A DNA stretch of 64,000 bases, taken from NCBI GenBank assembly GCA_035535055.1, contig DATLQT010000108.1, positions 1 through 64,000 of the forward strand. The letters run 5' to 3'. Position 1 is the stretch's first letter. Each line of letters begins with the position of its first letter. This document shows, one piece after another, positions 15,315 through 24,134 of the stretch. The notes under the pieces were generated by a model that had not been told where the DNA came from, made no database searches, and worked only from the letters and a program-made list of their open reading frames with translations. Source of the stretch: UBA6019 sp035535055 (GTDB lineage Bacteria > Chloroflexota > Dormibacteria > Dormibacterales > Dormibacteraceae). A program made the translations under genes and the position numbers.

Positions 15315-15866
15315 TCAGGACTTGGCGCCGGACTCCGCCATCGCCGGGACCTCGAGCAGTTCGCCCTCGATCTGGATCTTGATCTCGTTGCTGACGATGA
15401 ACTTCCCGTCGAGCATCATCTCGAAGCTCATTCCGAAGTCCTTCCGGTTGATCTCGCCCTCGGCGGCGTAGCCGATGCGATGGCCCATCTGGGGATCGGT
15501 GAACTCACCGTACCTGACCACCTGGAGGGTGACCGGGCGAGTGTTGCCCTTGATCGTCAGGTCGCCCGTGAGGGTGTAACGGTCGGTGCCAGCGGGCTCG
15601 ATCTTAGTGCTCTTGAAGGTGATCGTCGGGAACTTGTCGGTCTCCAGGAAGGTGGATGCCCGGAGGTCCTTGTCGCGCTGCTCGTTGTTGGTCTTGATGC
15701 TGTCGGTCTTGATCGTCGCCTCGACGGTCGATCGCTCAGGATGCTCGACGTCGATCTCGCCTTCGGCGGTCAGCTCCGCGAAGTGGCCTCGGACCGTCAT
15801 CATCCCGAGGTGCTTGGCCGAGAACTCCACCTGGGTGTGCAGCGGGTCGAATTTCCAAGTTGCCAT
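15315..15866 (-). CDS. YceI-family isoprenoid-binding-like protein
   Basis: A 183-residue lipocalin-like protein: MATWKFDPLHTQVEFSAKHLGMMTVRGHF, a STVEATIKTDSIKTNNEQRDKHL-like core and ITFKSTKIEP with LTGDLTIKGNTRPV, all YceI hallmarks. No signal peptide, so cytosolic. Family members bind polyisoprenoid chains and are often stress-induced, but the ligand here is unknown. GGAGG lies upstream of the ATG, and a promoter candidate at 15937-15964 gives a leader of about 65 nt. Confidence 0.92.
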   Translation of the reverse strand: MATWKFDPLHTQVEFSAKHLGMMTVRGHFAELTAEGEIDVEHPERSTVEATIKTDSIKTNNEQRDKDLRASTFLETDKFPTITFKSTKIEPAGTDRYTLTGDLTIKGNTRPVTLQVVRYGEFTDPQMGHRIGYAAEGEINRKDFGMSFEMMLDGKFIVSNEIKIQIEGELLEVPAMAESGAKS

Positions 15867-15936
15867 GTTTTGGGGGTCGCCTCCAAACGTTTACAGACGG
15901 ACTTTCGGGAACGGACAAAGAGGCAGCCACTGCCTA

Positions 15937-15964
15937 CTTAAACTGAAACTACTTGCGCCGTCAA
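15937..15964 (-). promoter_or_regulatory. Candidate sigma70-type promoter for the YceI gene
   Basis: On the minus strand TTGACG, 16 bp, TTTAAG, in an unusually AT-rich patch between the YceI and LLM genes. The -35 is 5/6 and the -10 4/6 to consensus. Confidence 0.45.
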
Positions 15965-15996
15965 AATATTTCCCCTTGGCCCCCGGCGGAAGGGGC

Positions 15997-17598
15997 TCAG
16001 ACCTGGTCCGGGTAGAAGCCTAGCCGTGCCAGCGGCTCGACCAGCTCGGCCTCCTCGTAGGAGAGGTGGGAGAGCAGCGAATCGGTGAGGTAGTCGAGCG
16101 CCGACTGGACGGCCGTGAAGTCGTCCGGGTGATTGATGTGCTCGACCAGCGCTCCGTCGACGTCCCGGATCGCGTCGTGGATGACGAAATGCTCCTCACC
16201 GAGCCTTCGGATGACCGGCGACAGGCTGGGGTCAGTCCGCTCCAGGTGGGGGAAGACGGCGTCGTCCTCGAGGCCGTGGTGCTGGGTGACGACCCCGCAG
16301 TAGCGCGCGCAGAAGGCCCCCAGCGTCCAGTCGTTCTGACGGAGCGCCATCTCGTTCAGGGCCGACCTTGCCTCGGCCGCGCGGAGGGCGCCGTCGCGGA
16401 CCCGGGCGAGGATATCGCGCAGCTGTGTCAGCTCGGTCCGTAATCCGTCGTGGACGTCGATGAGGTGCCTGCCGACAAGGCGCCCGCGCTCGCTGTAGAC
16501 GGCGTCCTGGCCCGAGGGCGAACGGTGGGGGCGCCTGGATTCGTCCCAGGACACCTTCGGGCTGAGGCGCACTCCGTCATCGGGTGTCGGGGTTACCCCG
16601 AGCCGTTGGTATTCGGACTCCCGGCCCGCTGGCGCGTCCGCGCTGGACGGTGTGGCCAGCTCCTCGGAAAGGGGGGGGATCCCGCCGCTCCCCGAGCGCC
16701 GGGCGGCGACCTCCTGCCGCACCAGGGGAGCGACGTCGGCCGCAAAGGTCTGGATCCGATCGGAGTCGTCCGCCATCAGGATGAAGGTGCCGACGCCGTC
16801 CTCGACCGCCATCCGGGTCAGCTCTTCGACCCACCGCTCCGGGGGCCCGTCGAGCGGGCCGGCCGCGGCGCCCGAGAACGCGCCGCTGATGTTCAGCAGC
16901 CGGCGGATCGACGACGGCTCGCGGCCGGCCTGCGCGGCCGCCCGATCGATTCGCTGGTTGCCGGCGGCAAGGGCGCCTGGCTCGAGGTAGGGCAGGCTGG
17001 GGAGCCACCCGTCGGCCTTGCGGCCGACCAGGTCGAGCATCCGCGGCTTGTAGGCGCCGAGCCAGATGGCGACGTCGTGCAGTGGCGCGGGGCCGCGCAG
17101 AGCGCCGGCCAGCCGATAGTGCTTTCCGTCGTAGCGGGCGCCGCCGCGGCGGTCCGCAGCCCAGAGCTCGCGGATGACGTCGATCGCCTCCTCGAGCGCC
17201 TCGACGCCCTGGCCCGGTGTGCGGCGTGGACCGCCCATCGCCGCCACCGCGTCGTTGAATCCACCCGCGCCGAGGCCGAGCTCGATGCGCCCACCGCTCA
17301 GGATGTCGAGGCTACTGACGGCCCGAGCCACGACCGCCGGCGGCCGCAGTGGAAGGTTCAGCACGTTGGCGGAGAGCCGCACCTGGCTCGTTCTCGCGGC
17401 GACGAACGAGATCAGGGTCCAGGTGTCGAGGAACCTCGGCTGATAGGGGTGATCCTGGAAGGTGACGAGGTCGAGCCCGACCCGGTCGGCCAGGACGGCG
17501 AGGTCCACCACCGCCTCCGCCGCCTGGTTGGAGGGCGTGATGAAGATGCCAAACTCCAGCTGGTGCCCGTAGTCGCTCACCGTTGGGAGCGTACTCAA
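15997..17598 (-). CDS. LLM flavin/F420 oxidoreductase fused to a hemerythrin domain
   Basis: A 533-residue fusion. Residues 1 to about 300 are a luciferase-like monooxygenase TIM barrel (FGIFITPSNQ, LDILSGGRIELGLGAGGFNDAV, RKADGWLPSLPYL), a family using FMN or F420. After a Pro/Ser-rich linker, residues about 375-525 form a hemerythrin bundle with spaced iron ligands: GRHLIDVHDGL, VVTQHHGLEDDAVFPHL, EEHFVIHDAI and LLSHLSYEEAEL. The bundle could sense oxygen or NO, or supply redox chemistry to the barrel (inference). ATG at 17598, 13 bp from the divergent hydrolase start, so the two genes share a promoter region. Confidence 0.88.
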   Translation of the reverse strand: MSTLPTVSDYGHQLEFGIFITPSNQAAEAVVDLAVLADRVGLDLVTFQDHPYQPRFLDTWTLISFVAARTSQVRLSANVLNLPLRPPAVVARAVSSLDILSGGRIELGLGAGGFNDAVAAMGGPRRTPGQGVEALEEAIDVIRELWAADRRGGARYDGKHYRLAGALRGPAPLHDVAIWLGAYKPRMLDLVGRKADGWLPSLPYLEPGALAAGNQRIDRAAAQAGREPSSIRRLLNISGAFSGAAAGPLDGPPERWVEELTRMAVEDGVGTFILMADDSDRIQTFAADVAPLVRQEVAARRSGSGGIPPLSEELATPSSADAPAGRESEYQRLGVTPTPDDGVRLSPKVSWDESRRPHRSPSGQDAVYSERGRLVGRHLIDVHDGLRTELTQLRDILARVRDGALRAAEARSALNEMALRQNDWTLGAFCARYCGVVTQHHGLEDDAVFPHLERTDPSLSPVIRRLGEEHFVIHDAIRDVDGALVEHINHPDDFTAVQSALDYLTDSLLSHLSYEEAELVEPLARLGFYPDQV

Positions 17599-17611
17599 AG
17601 GAGTTCGGAGA

Positions 17612-18484
17612 GTGGAGTACAGCAGCCTCGATGTCCCGGTACCCGGCGGGCGGCTGGCCGTCGGCGAATGGCGTGGGGGCGACGAGCCGATCCTCGCCGT
17701 TCACGGCCTCAGCAGCACCCATCGCCTCTGGTCTTGGACCGCGGGCCACCTTTCGGCAGTGCGGCTCATCGCCCCCGACCTCCGCGGCCGCGGCGCCAGC
17801 CAGGGCCTGGGCTCGGGCTACGGCCTGGAGACGCACCGCGACGACCTGCTACGCGTCCTCGACCATCTCGAGATCGATCGGGCGACGGTCATCGGCATGT
17901 CCCTCGGCGGCTTCATCTCCGTGATGCTGGCCGCCGCCGCGCCGGACCGGGTGAGCCGACTGCTGCTGGTGGACGGCGGCTTCCCGATGGCGGGGGCTGC
18001 AGCCTTCGCGAACCTCACCCGTGAGCAGCTCGCGGGAGTCTTTAGGGATCGCCTGGACCGGCTGGGCAGGGACTGGGTCAGCCTCGAGGAGTACCGCGAC
18101 TTCTTCATCGCGAACACAGCGCCGCTGCTCGACCCGGACGACCCCGTCCTGCGCGACTACCTCGCCTACGACCTCGTCGGCGAGGCTCCCCGCCTGCGGG
18201 TTCGGATGGACGCGCAGGCTATCGCCGACGACTTCGCCGACCTCTTCCTCGGCACGTCGGCCACGGCAGCGGCGGAGAGCCTGTCGGTGCCGACGCGGAT
18301 GCTCTTCGCCCAGTGGAGCGTCGGTCGGGACAGCGCTCCCGGCTACACGGCCCGGGTGCTGGAGCCGTGGGCGAAGCGGGTCCCCGGCTTCCAGGCGACG
18401 CTGCTGCCCGGGACCGACCACGCCGCCACCGTCATGACCGACGCGTCGGGAGCCGCGATCGCGGCCGAGCTGGGCCGCTTCTAG
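17612..18484 (+). CDS. Alpha/beta-fold hydrolase
   Basis: A 290-residue alpha/beta hydrolase. VHGLSSTHRLWSW is the oxyanion region, VIGMSLGGFISVMLA carries the nucleophile Ser, and GTDHAATV the catalytic His. The AAGG-like cap between them (FRDRLDRLGRDWVSLEEYRDFF) is variable, so the substrate cannot be predicted. GTG start at 17612, divergent from the LLM-hemerythrin gene. Its 3' end overlaps the convergent epimerase by 4 bp. Confidence 0.88.
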   Translation: MEYSSLDVPVPGGRLAVGEWRGGDEPILAVHGLSSTHRLWSWTAGHLSAVRLIAPDLRGRGASQGLGSGYGLETHRDDLLRVLDHLEIDRATVIGMSLGGFISVMLAAAAPDRVSRLLLVDGGFPMAGAAAFANLTREQLAGVFRDRLDRLGRDWVSLEEYRDFFIANTAPLLDPDDPVLRDYLAYDLVGEAPRLRVRMDAQAIADDFADLFLGTSATAAAESLSVPTRMLFAQWSVGRDSAPGYTARVLEPWAKRVPGFQATLLPGTDHAATVMTDASGAAIAAELGRF

Positions 18485-19248
18485 GGAGTCGTTCCCGGGT
18501 CGGTGAACTCTATCCCGCCCTGGAAGTCTCCGACCGGGAGGTCGACGACCTCGGCGGCGTACGCCTCGGCATCGTCCTCCGGCTGGTAGCCGAGCCGCCT
18601 GCCGCTCTCGAGGTCCCACCAGCCGCGCGTGTTGCGCGACACCCCGTAGACAACCGCGAAGCCCAGGTCGGGCGCGCTGAGGCAGGCTCGCACCAGCCGG
18701 CCGAGGTCGCCGGGCGAGATCCAGGTTGAGAGGTGGCGCCGGTTCTGGGGCCGCTCCAGCGCGGTGCCGATCCGCAGGCAGGCGACGCTAAGCCCGAACT
18801 TGTCGTGATAGAGGCTGCCGAGGGCCTCCCCGGCGGCCTTGCTGACGCCGTAGAAGGTGTCGGGGCGCGGTGGGGCGCCGGGACCGATCCGTTCGCCGGC
18901 GGGGTGAAAGCCGGTGACGTGGTTGGAGGAGGCGAAGACCACCCGGTGACAGCCCTCCCGGCGGGCGGCCTCGAGGACGGCCCAAGTCCCCGCGATGTTG
19001 GCCTGCAGGATGTCCGGGAAGGGCGCCTCGACGGGGATGCCGGCAAGGTGCACGCAGGCGTCGCAACCGGCCATGGCCCGGCGCGCGAAACCGAGGTCGG
19101 TGACGTCGCCGCGCAAGAACTCCTCGCCCGTCCCTGGCTCCAGCGGCCTGAGGTCGATCAGCCGGAGCTCTTTCGCCACACCGGCCAGTGAGCGGCGGAG
19201 CATGCCGCCCACGGTGCCGGCGGCGCCGGTGATGGCCAGCCTCTGCAC
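18481..19248 (-). CDS. NAD-dependent epimerase/dehydratase (uronate dehydrogenase-like SDR)
   Basis: A 255-residue extended SDR. ITGAAGTVGGMLRR is the Gly-rich NAD motif, VHLAGIPVEAPF follows beta4, and YGVSKAAGEALG gives the catalytic YxxxK. SSNHVTGFHPAGERIG and RIGTALERPQNRRHLSTWIS resemble uronate dehydrogenases, which oxidise galacturonate or glucuronate to the lactone. Exact substrate unproven. GTG start at 19248, divergent from ppk2. Confidence 0.85.
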   Translation of the reverse strand: MQRLAITGAAGTVGGMLRRSLAGVAKELRLIDLRPLEPGTGEEFLRGDVTDLGFARRAMAGCDACVHLAGIPVEAPFPDILQANIAGTWAVLEAARREGCHRVVFASSNHVTGFHPAGERIGPGAPPRPDTFYGVSKAAGEALGSLYHDKFGLSVACLRIGTALERPQNRRHLSTWISPGDLGRLVRACLSAPDLGFAVVYGVSRNTRGWWDLESGRRLGYQPEDDAEAYAAEVVDLPVGDFQGGIEFTDPGTTP

Positions 19249-19324
19249 CGCCCAACGCTAGCTGAAATTCGCGCGGGCCGATCCGCCGGGGCATCGTCTC
19301 CTGAAGCGGGTTACATTGCGGCTC

Positions 19325-20137
19325 GTGGCAGGGGGCAAGCGCTCGCAGCAGCCGGTCCTCCTCGACAAGAAGGGCTACGGGAAGGAGCTCCGCCGCCTCC
19401 AGGTCGATCTCCTGCAGCTGGAGGAATGGGTCCAGCACCAGCAGCTTCGAGTCGTGGTCGTCTTCGAGGGCCGCGACACCGCCGGCAAGGGCGGCGTCAT
19501 CAAGCGCATGAATGCGTTGCTCAACCCCCGCTTCGTGCGCGTCGTCGCGCTGCCGGCCCCGACCGAGCGGGAACGCCACCAGTGGTATTTCCAGCGCTAC
19601 GTGGCTCACCTGCCCTCCGCCGGCGAGATGGTCTTCTTCGACCGCAGCTGGTACAACCGGGCCGGCGTCGAGCGGGTGATGGGCTTTTGCTCGGACGCCG
19701 AGTACGACGACTTCATGGTCACCTGCCCAGAGTTCGAACGGATGCTGATCCGTTCGGGGATCACCCTGGTCAAGTACTGGCTCTCGGTCAGCGACGAGGA
19801 GCAGGAGCGCCGCTTCCTGGCCCGGATCAACGACACCTCCAAGCGCTGGAAGCTGAGCCCGATGGACCTCCAGGCGCGGGCGCGCTGGGTGGACTACTCG
19901 GAGGCGAAGGACCGGATGTTCGCGCACTGCGACACCGAAGATTCGCCCTGGCACGTGGTCGAGAGCGACAACAAGCGGTCCGCCCACCTCAACCTCATCA
20001 GCCACTTCCTCTCGCTGATCCCCTACCAGGAGATGGCGCACGACGACATCCGGCTACCGCCGAAGCAGCGGCGGAAGTACGAACGGCCTCCCAGGGACAC
20101 CCAGCGGATGGTGCCGGCCCGCTACGACGTCGCCTGA
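19325..20137 (+). CDS. ppk2: Polyphosphate kinase 2
   Basis: About 270 residues, a PPK2 class I-type enzyme that transfers phosphate between polyphosphate and nucleoside diphosphates. The Walker A-like FEGRDTAGKGGVIKR (about residue 48), the Walker B VFFDRSWYNRAGVERVMGF and the lid module ARINDTSKRWKLSPMD are all present. I prefer the GTG at 19325 because TTACAT/TACATT sits about 7 nt upstream, as in leaderless promoters. A TTG at 19316 is possible. It stands alone and is convergent with the LLM gene 2 bp downstream. Confidence 0.93.
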   Translation: MAGGKRSQQPVLLDKKGYGKELRRLQVDLLQLEEWVQHQQLRVVVVFEGRDTAGKGGVIKRMNALLNPRFVRVVALPAPTERERHQWYFQRYVAHLPSAGEMVFFDRSWYNRAGVERVMGFCSDAEYDDFMVTCPEFERMLIRSGITLVKYWLSVSDEEQERRFLARINDTSKRWKLSPMDLQARARWVDYSEAKDRMFAHCDTEDSPWHVVESDNKRSAHLNLISHFLSLIPYQEMAHDDIRLPPKQRRKYERPPRDTQRMVPARYDVA

Positions 20138-20139
20138 GG

Positions 20140-21078
20140 TCAGCGCAGGAGCCGGATCACCTCGCCCGCCACCGACACTGATTCGGGCGTCGGAAGCATC
20201 GGGTTGTTGAAGGTGAACCCGGTGAAGCCGGCGTCGATGTAGGGACGGAGGAACTCGGCCGCCTGCTCGGGGGTGACGGCCCGCAGGGTCGAGCGGCGTT
20301 CGCTGGGCACGCGATCCAGCAACGCCTGGGCCTCCTTTTCGGTGGCAGCCAGGACGAGGCCGGCGCCGATCGTCTTGACCACGGTGGAAGAGTCGCGATC
20401 GACCGCCTCACAGTGCCGCTCGAAGACCTCCAGCTTGTGCTTGAGGTCCGCGACGCTGGCGCCGAACCAGTGGGTGATGTCGGCGTGCTGGGCCGCGATC
20501 CGGAGCGTCCGCCGCTCCCCGGTCCCGCCGACCAGGATCTGGGGTCCGCCGGCCTGGATCGGGCGCGGGCTGTTGAGCGCCCGCTCGATCCGGTAGTGCT
20601 TACCCTCGAAGCTCGGCCGCTCCTCGGTGAACATCAACTTGCAGATGGTGAGCGCCTCGTCGAGCCTGTCCATCCGCTCGCCGATGGGCGGGAAGGCGAT
20701 CCCGTAGCCGGCGTGCTCCGCCTCGTTCCAGGCGGCGCCCAGCCCGAGCACGGCGCGGCCCTTCGAGATCACGTCGAGCGTGGTCACCATCTTCGCCAGG
20801 AGGGCCGGGTTCCGGTAGGTGACCCCTGTGACCAGCGTGCCGAGCTTGACCCGGCTGGTGCTCACCGCCAGCGCTGCCAGCGTCGAGTAGCACTCGAGCA
20901 TGGCGTTCTCCTCCGGACCGACGCCGGGGATCTGGTAGAAGTGGTCCATCACCGTGACCAGGTCGAAATCGGCCGCCTCCGCCGCGCGGGCCATCTCGAC
21001 GACCCGGTCGAAGAGCCCGTCCGCCGGTACGCCGTGATAGGTGTAGTTGGGCATGTGGAAGCCGAAAAGGAGTCTCAT
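20140..21078 (-). CDS. LLM-class F420-dependent oxidoreductase
   Basis: A 312-residue luciferase-like barrel: MRLLFGFHMPNYTY, FDLVTVMDHFYQIPG, VSTSRVKLGTLVTGVTYRNPALLAKMV, ISKGRAVLGLGAAWNEAEHAGYGI and GTGERRTLRIAAQHAD. This subgroup usually uses F420 in actinobacteria. The substrate is unknown. I used the ATG at 21078, where family similarity begins. An ATG 27 bp upstream is possible. The open frame continues far upstream but only as antisense over the PLP gene. Confidence 0.88.
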   Translation of the reverse strand: MRLLFGFHMPNYTYHGVPADGLFDRVVEMARAAEAADFDLVTVMDHFYQIPGVGPEENAMLECYSTLAALAVSTSRVKLGTLVTGVTYRNPALLAKMVTTLDVISKGRAVLGLGAAWNEAEHAGYGIAFPPIGERMDRLDEALTICKLMFTEERPSFEGKHYRIERALNSPRPIQAGGPQILVGGTGERRTLRIAAQHADITHWFGASVADLKHKLEVFERHCEAVDRDSSTVVKTIGAGLVLAATEKEAQALLDRVPSERRSTLRAVTPEQAAEFLRPYIDAGFTGFTFNNPMLPTPESVSVAGEVIRLLR

Positions 21079-21123
21079 GCAGTCTGAAATCGTGTTTGCC
21101 GCCATCTCCTTCCCTACGCGGCT

Positions 21124-22269
21124 GTGATCGACGTCGCCTCGCTTCGCCGCGAGCAGTTCCCGGTGACCGAGAAATGGAGCTGGTTCAACCACGCTACCTT
21201 CGGGCCGCCTCCGACGGCCTTCGTGAAAAAGGTCGCCGACTTCGCCGGGTTGATGACGACCGGCGACATCCCCGAGAGCCAGGCCCTCTGGGTGGACACC
21301 ATCGACGAGGTGCGCGCCCGGGCCGCCCGCTTCATCAACTGCGATCCCGACGACGTCGCCTTCCTGAAGAACACGGCGGAGGGGATGGGCGTACTCGCGC
21401 TGGGCCTCGACTGGCAGCCGGGCGACGAGGTGATCGCCTACGACCAGGCCTTCCCGGCCGACGTCTATCCCTGGATGAATCAGGCCGGGAGGGGGGTCGA
21501 GTTGAAGCTGGTCGCCGACCGGGGTCGCCAGAGGTACGACGCTGCCGACGTCGAGGCCCTGATGACGCCCCGGACGCGCCTGGTCTGCCTCGAGCTGGTG
21601 AACTTCAACAGCGGCTTCCGGGCGCCGATCGCGGAGATCGGGCGGCTCTGCAAAGAGCGCGGGGCCTGGCTGGTGGTGGACGCCACCCAGGCCGCCGGCG
21701 CGATGCGGATCGACGTCCGCGAGCTCGGCTGTGACGTTCTTGTCGCCCACGCCTATAAGTTCTTGATGTCGGGCTGGGGCACCGCGATCTGCTACTTCGC
21801 ACCCCACACCCGGGCCCGGCTCGGCGTCCCCGAGCCCGGGTGGAAGAGCCTGCGGGAGATCAGGAACGTTGCCCGCCTGACCGACTACAAGCTGGACTAC
21901 GCGACCGAGGCGCGGCGCTGGGAGCCGGGCATCCCCGACGTGCTCTCGATCCTCGGCCTGGGCGCGGTCCTGGACCTCATGCGCAGGGTTGGCACCGACC
22001 GGATCGAGGAGCGGGTGCTCGCCTACGCGAGGGAGGTCGCCGAGGCCCTCGAGGGGCGCGGCTGGAAGGTCATCAGCTCCCGGCTGCCCGGCGAGGGGTC
22101 GGGCATCCTCTCCCTGGAGCGGGAGGGGGTGGACACCGCCGCCGTGCAGGAGGAGCTGCGCCGAAGGAATGTCGCCTGCGCCGTCCGGGAGGGCCGGATG
22201 CGGGTCTCCGTCCACTTCTACAACGACGGCTCCGACCTCGAGCGGCTCCTCGACTGCCTTCCCGCCTGA
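21124..22269 (+). CDS. Class V aminotransferase-fold PLP enzyme
   Basis: A 381-residue fold-type I PLP enzyme. WFNHATFGPPP starts the domain, LKNTAEGMGVLALG binds the cofactor phosphate, VVDATQAAGAMRIDVREL carries the ring-stacking Asp region, and LVAHAYKFLMSGWG contains the Schiff-base Lys. Similar to isopenicillin-N epimerase and cysteine desulfurase-like proteins, but no scaffold or sulfur genes are nearby, so the reaction is unknown. GTG start at 21124, divergent from the LLM gene. CTGA overlap with the acetyltransferase. Confidence 0.88.
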   Translation: MIDVASLRREQFPVTEKWSWFNHATFGPPPTAFVKKVADFAGLMTTGDIPESQALWVDTIDEVRARAARFINCDPDDVAFLKNTAEGMGVLALGLDWQPGDEVIAYDQAFPADVYPWMNQAGRGVELKLVADRGRQRYDAADVEALMTPRTRLVCLELVNFNSGFRAPIAEIGRLCKERGAWLVVDATQAAGAMRIDVRELGCDVLVAHAYKFLMSGWGTAICYFAPHTRARLGVPEPGWKSLREIRNVARLTDYKLDYATEARRWEPGIPDVLSILGLGAVLDLMRRVGTDRIEERVLAYAREVAEALEGRGWKVISSRLPGEGSGILSLEREGVDTAAVQEELRRRNVACAVREGRMRVSVHFYNDGSDLERLLDCLPA

Positions 22270-22817
22270 CGGCCTTGCTACGCGACGTGGCGGCGGAGAG
22301 CGACGCGGGAGCCTGCCTCGAGATCTACGCGCCCTATGTGCGCGACACGGCGATCTCGTTCGAGGAGGAGGTGCCGACGCTGGAGGAGTTCTCGCAGCGC
22401 ATCCGGGCCTACACCCGGACCCATCCGTGGCTGGTCTTCGAGGCCCCCGAGGGCATCGCCGGCTACGCCTATGCCAGCCAGCACCGCTCCCGCGCGGCCT
22501 ATCGCTGGGCGGCCGACGTCACCGTCTACGTCGCCCCGAGCCGGCATCGCGGCGGGGTCGGCCGGCAGCTCTACCAAGAGCTCTTCGACCGTCTGCGCAA
22601 AAGGGGCTTCCACGTCGCCTGTGCCGGGATCACGCTGCCCAATCCGGCGAGCGTCGGCCTGCACGAAGCGCTCGGTTTCAAGCCGGTTGGGACCTACCCG
22701 CGGATCGGTTGGAAGGCTGGCGCCTGGCACGACGTGGGCTGGTGGCAACTCGAGCTGCAGCGGGCAGCGGACCGCAGACCAGCTGAGCTTCGCGCGGCCT
22801 CGGGCGATCCCGGCTGA
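22266..22817 (+). CDS. Phosphinothricin/methionine sulfoximine-type N-acetyltransferase (GNAT)
   Basis: About 183 residues of the Pat/Bar (MddA) GNAT family: CLEIYAPYVRDTAISFEEEVPTLEEF, AYASQHRSRAAYRWAADVTVYVAPSRHRGGVGRQLYQEL (acetyl-CoA loop) and LHEALGFKPVGTYPRIGWK with a final WHDVGWWQ. It acetylates amino groups of glutamate analogues such as phosphinothricin. The frame joins the upstream gene through CTGA, and the product from that CTG starts MTALLRDVAAES, the normal family start. The next candidates (TTG 22275, GTG 22287) cut into it. No Shine-Dalgarno is seen, so coupled reinitiation is likely. Confidence 0.85.
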   Translation: MTALLRDVAAESDAGACLEIYAPYVRDTAISFEEEVPTLEEFSQRIRAYTRTHPWLVFEAPEGIAGYAYASQHRSRAAYRWAADVTVYVAPSRHRGGVGRQLYQELFDRLRKRGFHVACAGITLPNPASVGLHEALGFKPVGTYPRIGWKAGAWHDVGWWQLELQRAADRRPAELRAASGDPG

Positions 22818-22822
22818 GCGCG

Positions 22823-23644
22823 TCAGGACCACGAATCCGGGGCGAGCGCGGCACCATCCCGCCGCGCCGGCGCCTTCTCGGCTTCGACGTCCACCTTAGT
22901 CACCGTCAGGTATGCGACCAGGATGACGATCGCGACGGTCAGCACGGCCGCCACCCTTCCCCGGCCGTAATCGAGGCCGCCCAGGCTCTGCGGTACCCCG
23001 AGCCAATCCGCGTATGACGCGCCCATTGGCCGGGTGATGATGTAGGCGAACCAGAAGGCGAAGACCTCGTTGAGCCCGGCCAGCCGGCGGGCGAGGAACG
23101 GGATGGCGAAGACCACCGTGTAGGCCAGCCCGGAGACGAGCCAGCCGAGGTGCAGGGTGTATGCGCTGAGGTCGCCCAGCGCGGTGCCCATGGCGAAGGT
23201 CGCCAGCACCGCCGCCCAGTAGAAGAGCTCCCGCCGGCGGGTGACGATGCTGTGGATCGTGAGCGTCCGTTCGGTCAGGTACCAGCTGGCGAAGATGACC
23301 GCCAGGCCAGCCGCGCAGATCGACGCCGAGATCGCGTAGGGGATCTGGAGGACGATGTGGGCGGCGTCCGCCGCCATGGTGCCGAAGACGGCGACCATCG
23401 CCACCGCGAACCAGTAGGCGGAGGCGATGTAGCTGCGGACGGCGAGCTGGATCGCGAGCGCCAGCACCAGGCCCGCGAGGCCGATGGCGACGGCCAGGTA
23501 GGGGTTGATGGTGTGCACCAGGTAGTCCGAGATCGCCTCGCCCTGGGCGGTGGTGAGGATCTTGACGATCCAGAAATAGAGGGTGATCGCCGGGACCTTG
23601 CGAAGGATCCCGCTGGTCCGCGCCACCCACAGAAGGATAGCCAC
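22823..23644 (-). CDS. COG4705-type integral membrane protein
   Basis: A 273-residue protein with seven or eight hydrophobic segments. It begins RKVPAITLYFWIVKILTTAQGEAISDYLV and repeats that theme halfway (YWAAVLATFAMGTALGDLSAYTL ... FWFAYIITRPMGASYADWLG), an internal duplication typical of COG4705 membrane-anchored proteins. Function unknown. Similar proteins occur in metal- and stress-related loci. GTG start at 23644. It lies convergent to the acetyltransferase and just downstream of the collapsed sugar-transport remnant. Confidence 0.7.
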   Translation of the reverse strand: MAILLWVARTSGILRKVPAITLYFWIVKILTTAQGEAISDYLVHTINPYLAVAIGLAGLVLALAIQLAVRSYIASAYWFAVAMVAVFGTMAADAAHIVLQIPYAISASICAAGLAVIFASWYLTERTLTIHSIVTRRRELFYWAAVLATFAMGTALGDLSAYTLHLGWLVSGLAYTVVFAIPFLARRLAGLNEVFAFWFAYIITRPMGASYADWLGVPQSLGGLDYGRGRVAAVLTVAIVILVAYLTVTKVDVEAEKAPARRDGAALAPDSWS

Positions 23645-23669
23645 CGACCCCGGTCCAACTCGGGGCCCG

Positions 23670-24134
23670 TCAGATCCGGGCGATGCTTCCCGAGCTGGCG
23701 CCCTTGCGGGACAGGGAGTCGATGGTCAGCGCCGCGAGCAGGACCAGGCCGGTGACGATGAACTGCCACTTGACGTCCAGGTCCTGCAGGTACATGCCGT
23801 TGTGGATGCCGCCGAGGACGAGGCCGGCGAGGACTCCGTGGATCGGTTTGCCCCGGCCGCCGAAGAGGCTGGTGCCGCCGATGACGGCGGCGGCGACCGC
23901 GTAGAGCACCAGTTGGCCGCCGTTGACGTTGTTGGACATTCCGCCGAAGTAGGAGGCGTAGAGGAGCCCGCCGATGCCGGCGGTGAAGGAGCAGAGGCCG
24001 AAGGCGATGGTCCGGACCCAGGCCACGTTGATGCCGGCACGGCGGGCCGCCTCGGGATTGCCGCCGATGGCGTAGAGGTGGCGGCCGTACTTGGTCCGCC
24101 GGAGCAGCACCGTCCAGGCGAAGAGCACGGTCAT
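23670..24134 (-). pseudogene. Sugar ABC transporter permease, 5'-truncated remnant
   Basis: About 155 codons of an XylH/RbsC-type permease (BPD_transp_2). LLRRTKYGRHLYAIGGNPEAARRAGI is the family loop signature, followed by LVLYAVAAAVIGGTSLFGGRGKPIHGVLAG and a C-terminal VLLAALTIDSLSR. A full permease has about 350-400 residues. The N-terminal half is missing and similarity stops near 24130, where an opposite-strand ROK fragment begins. No ATP-binding or binding-protein gene is nearby, so this is a non-functional relic. Confidence 0.8.

Noticed and set aside
21079..22215. A long N-terminal extension of the LLM oxidoreductase at 20140
   Set aside because: The open frame continues to 22215, but the extra 370 codons are antisense to the PLP enzyme and have no LLM similarity. 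The barrel begins at 21078.
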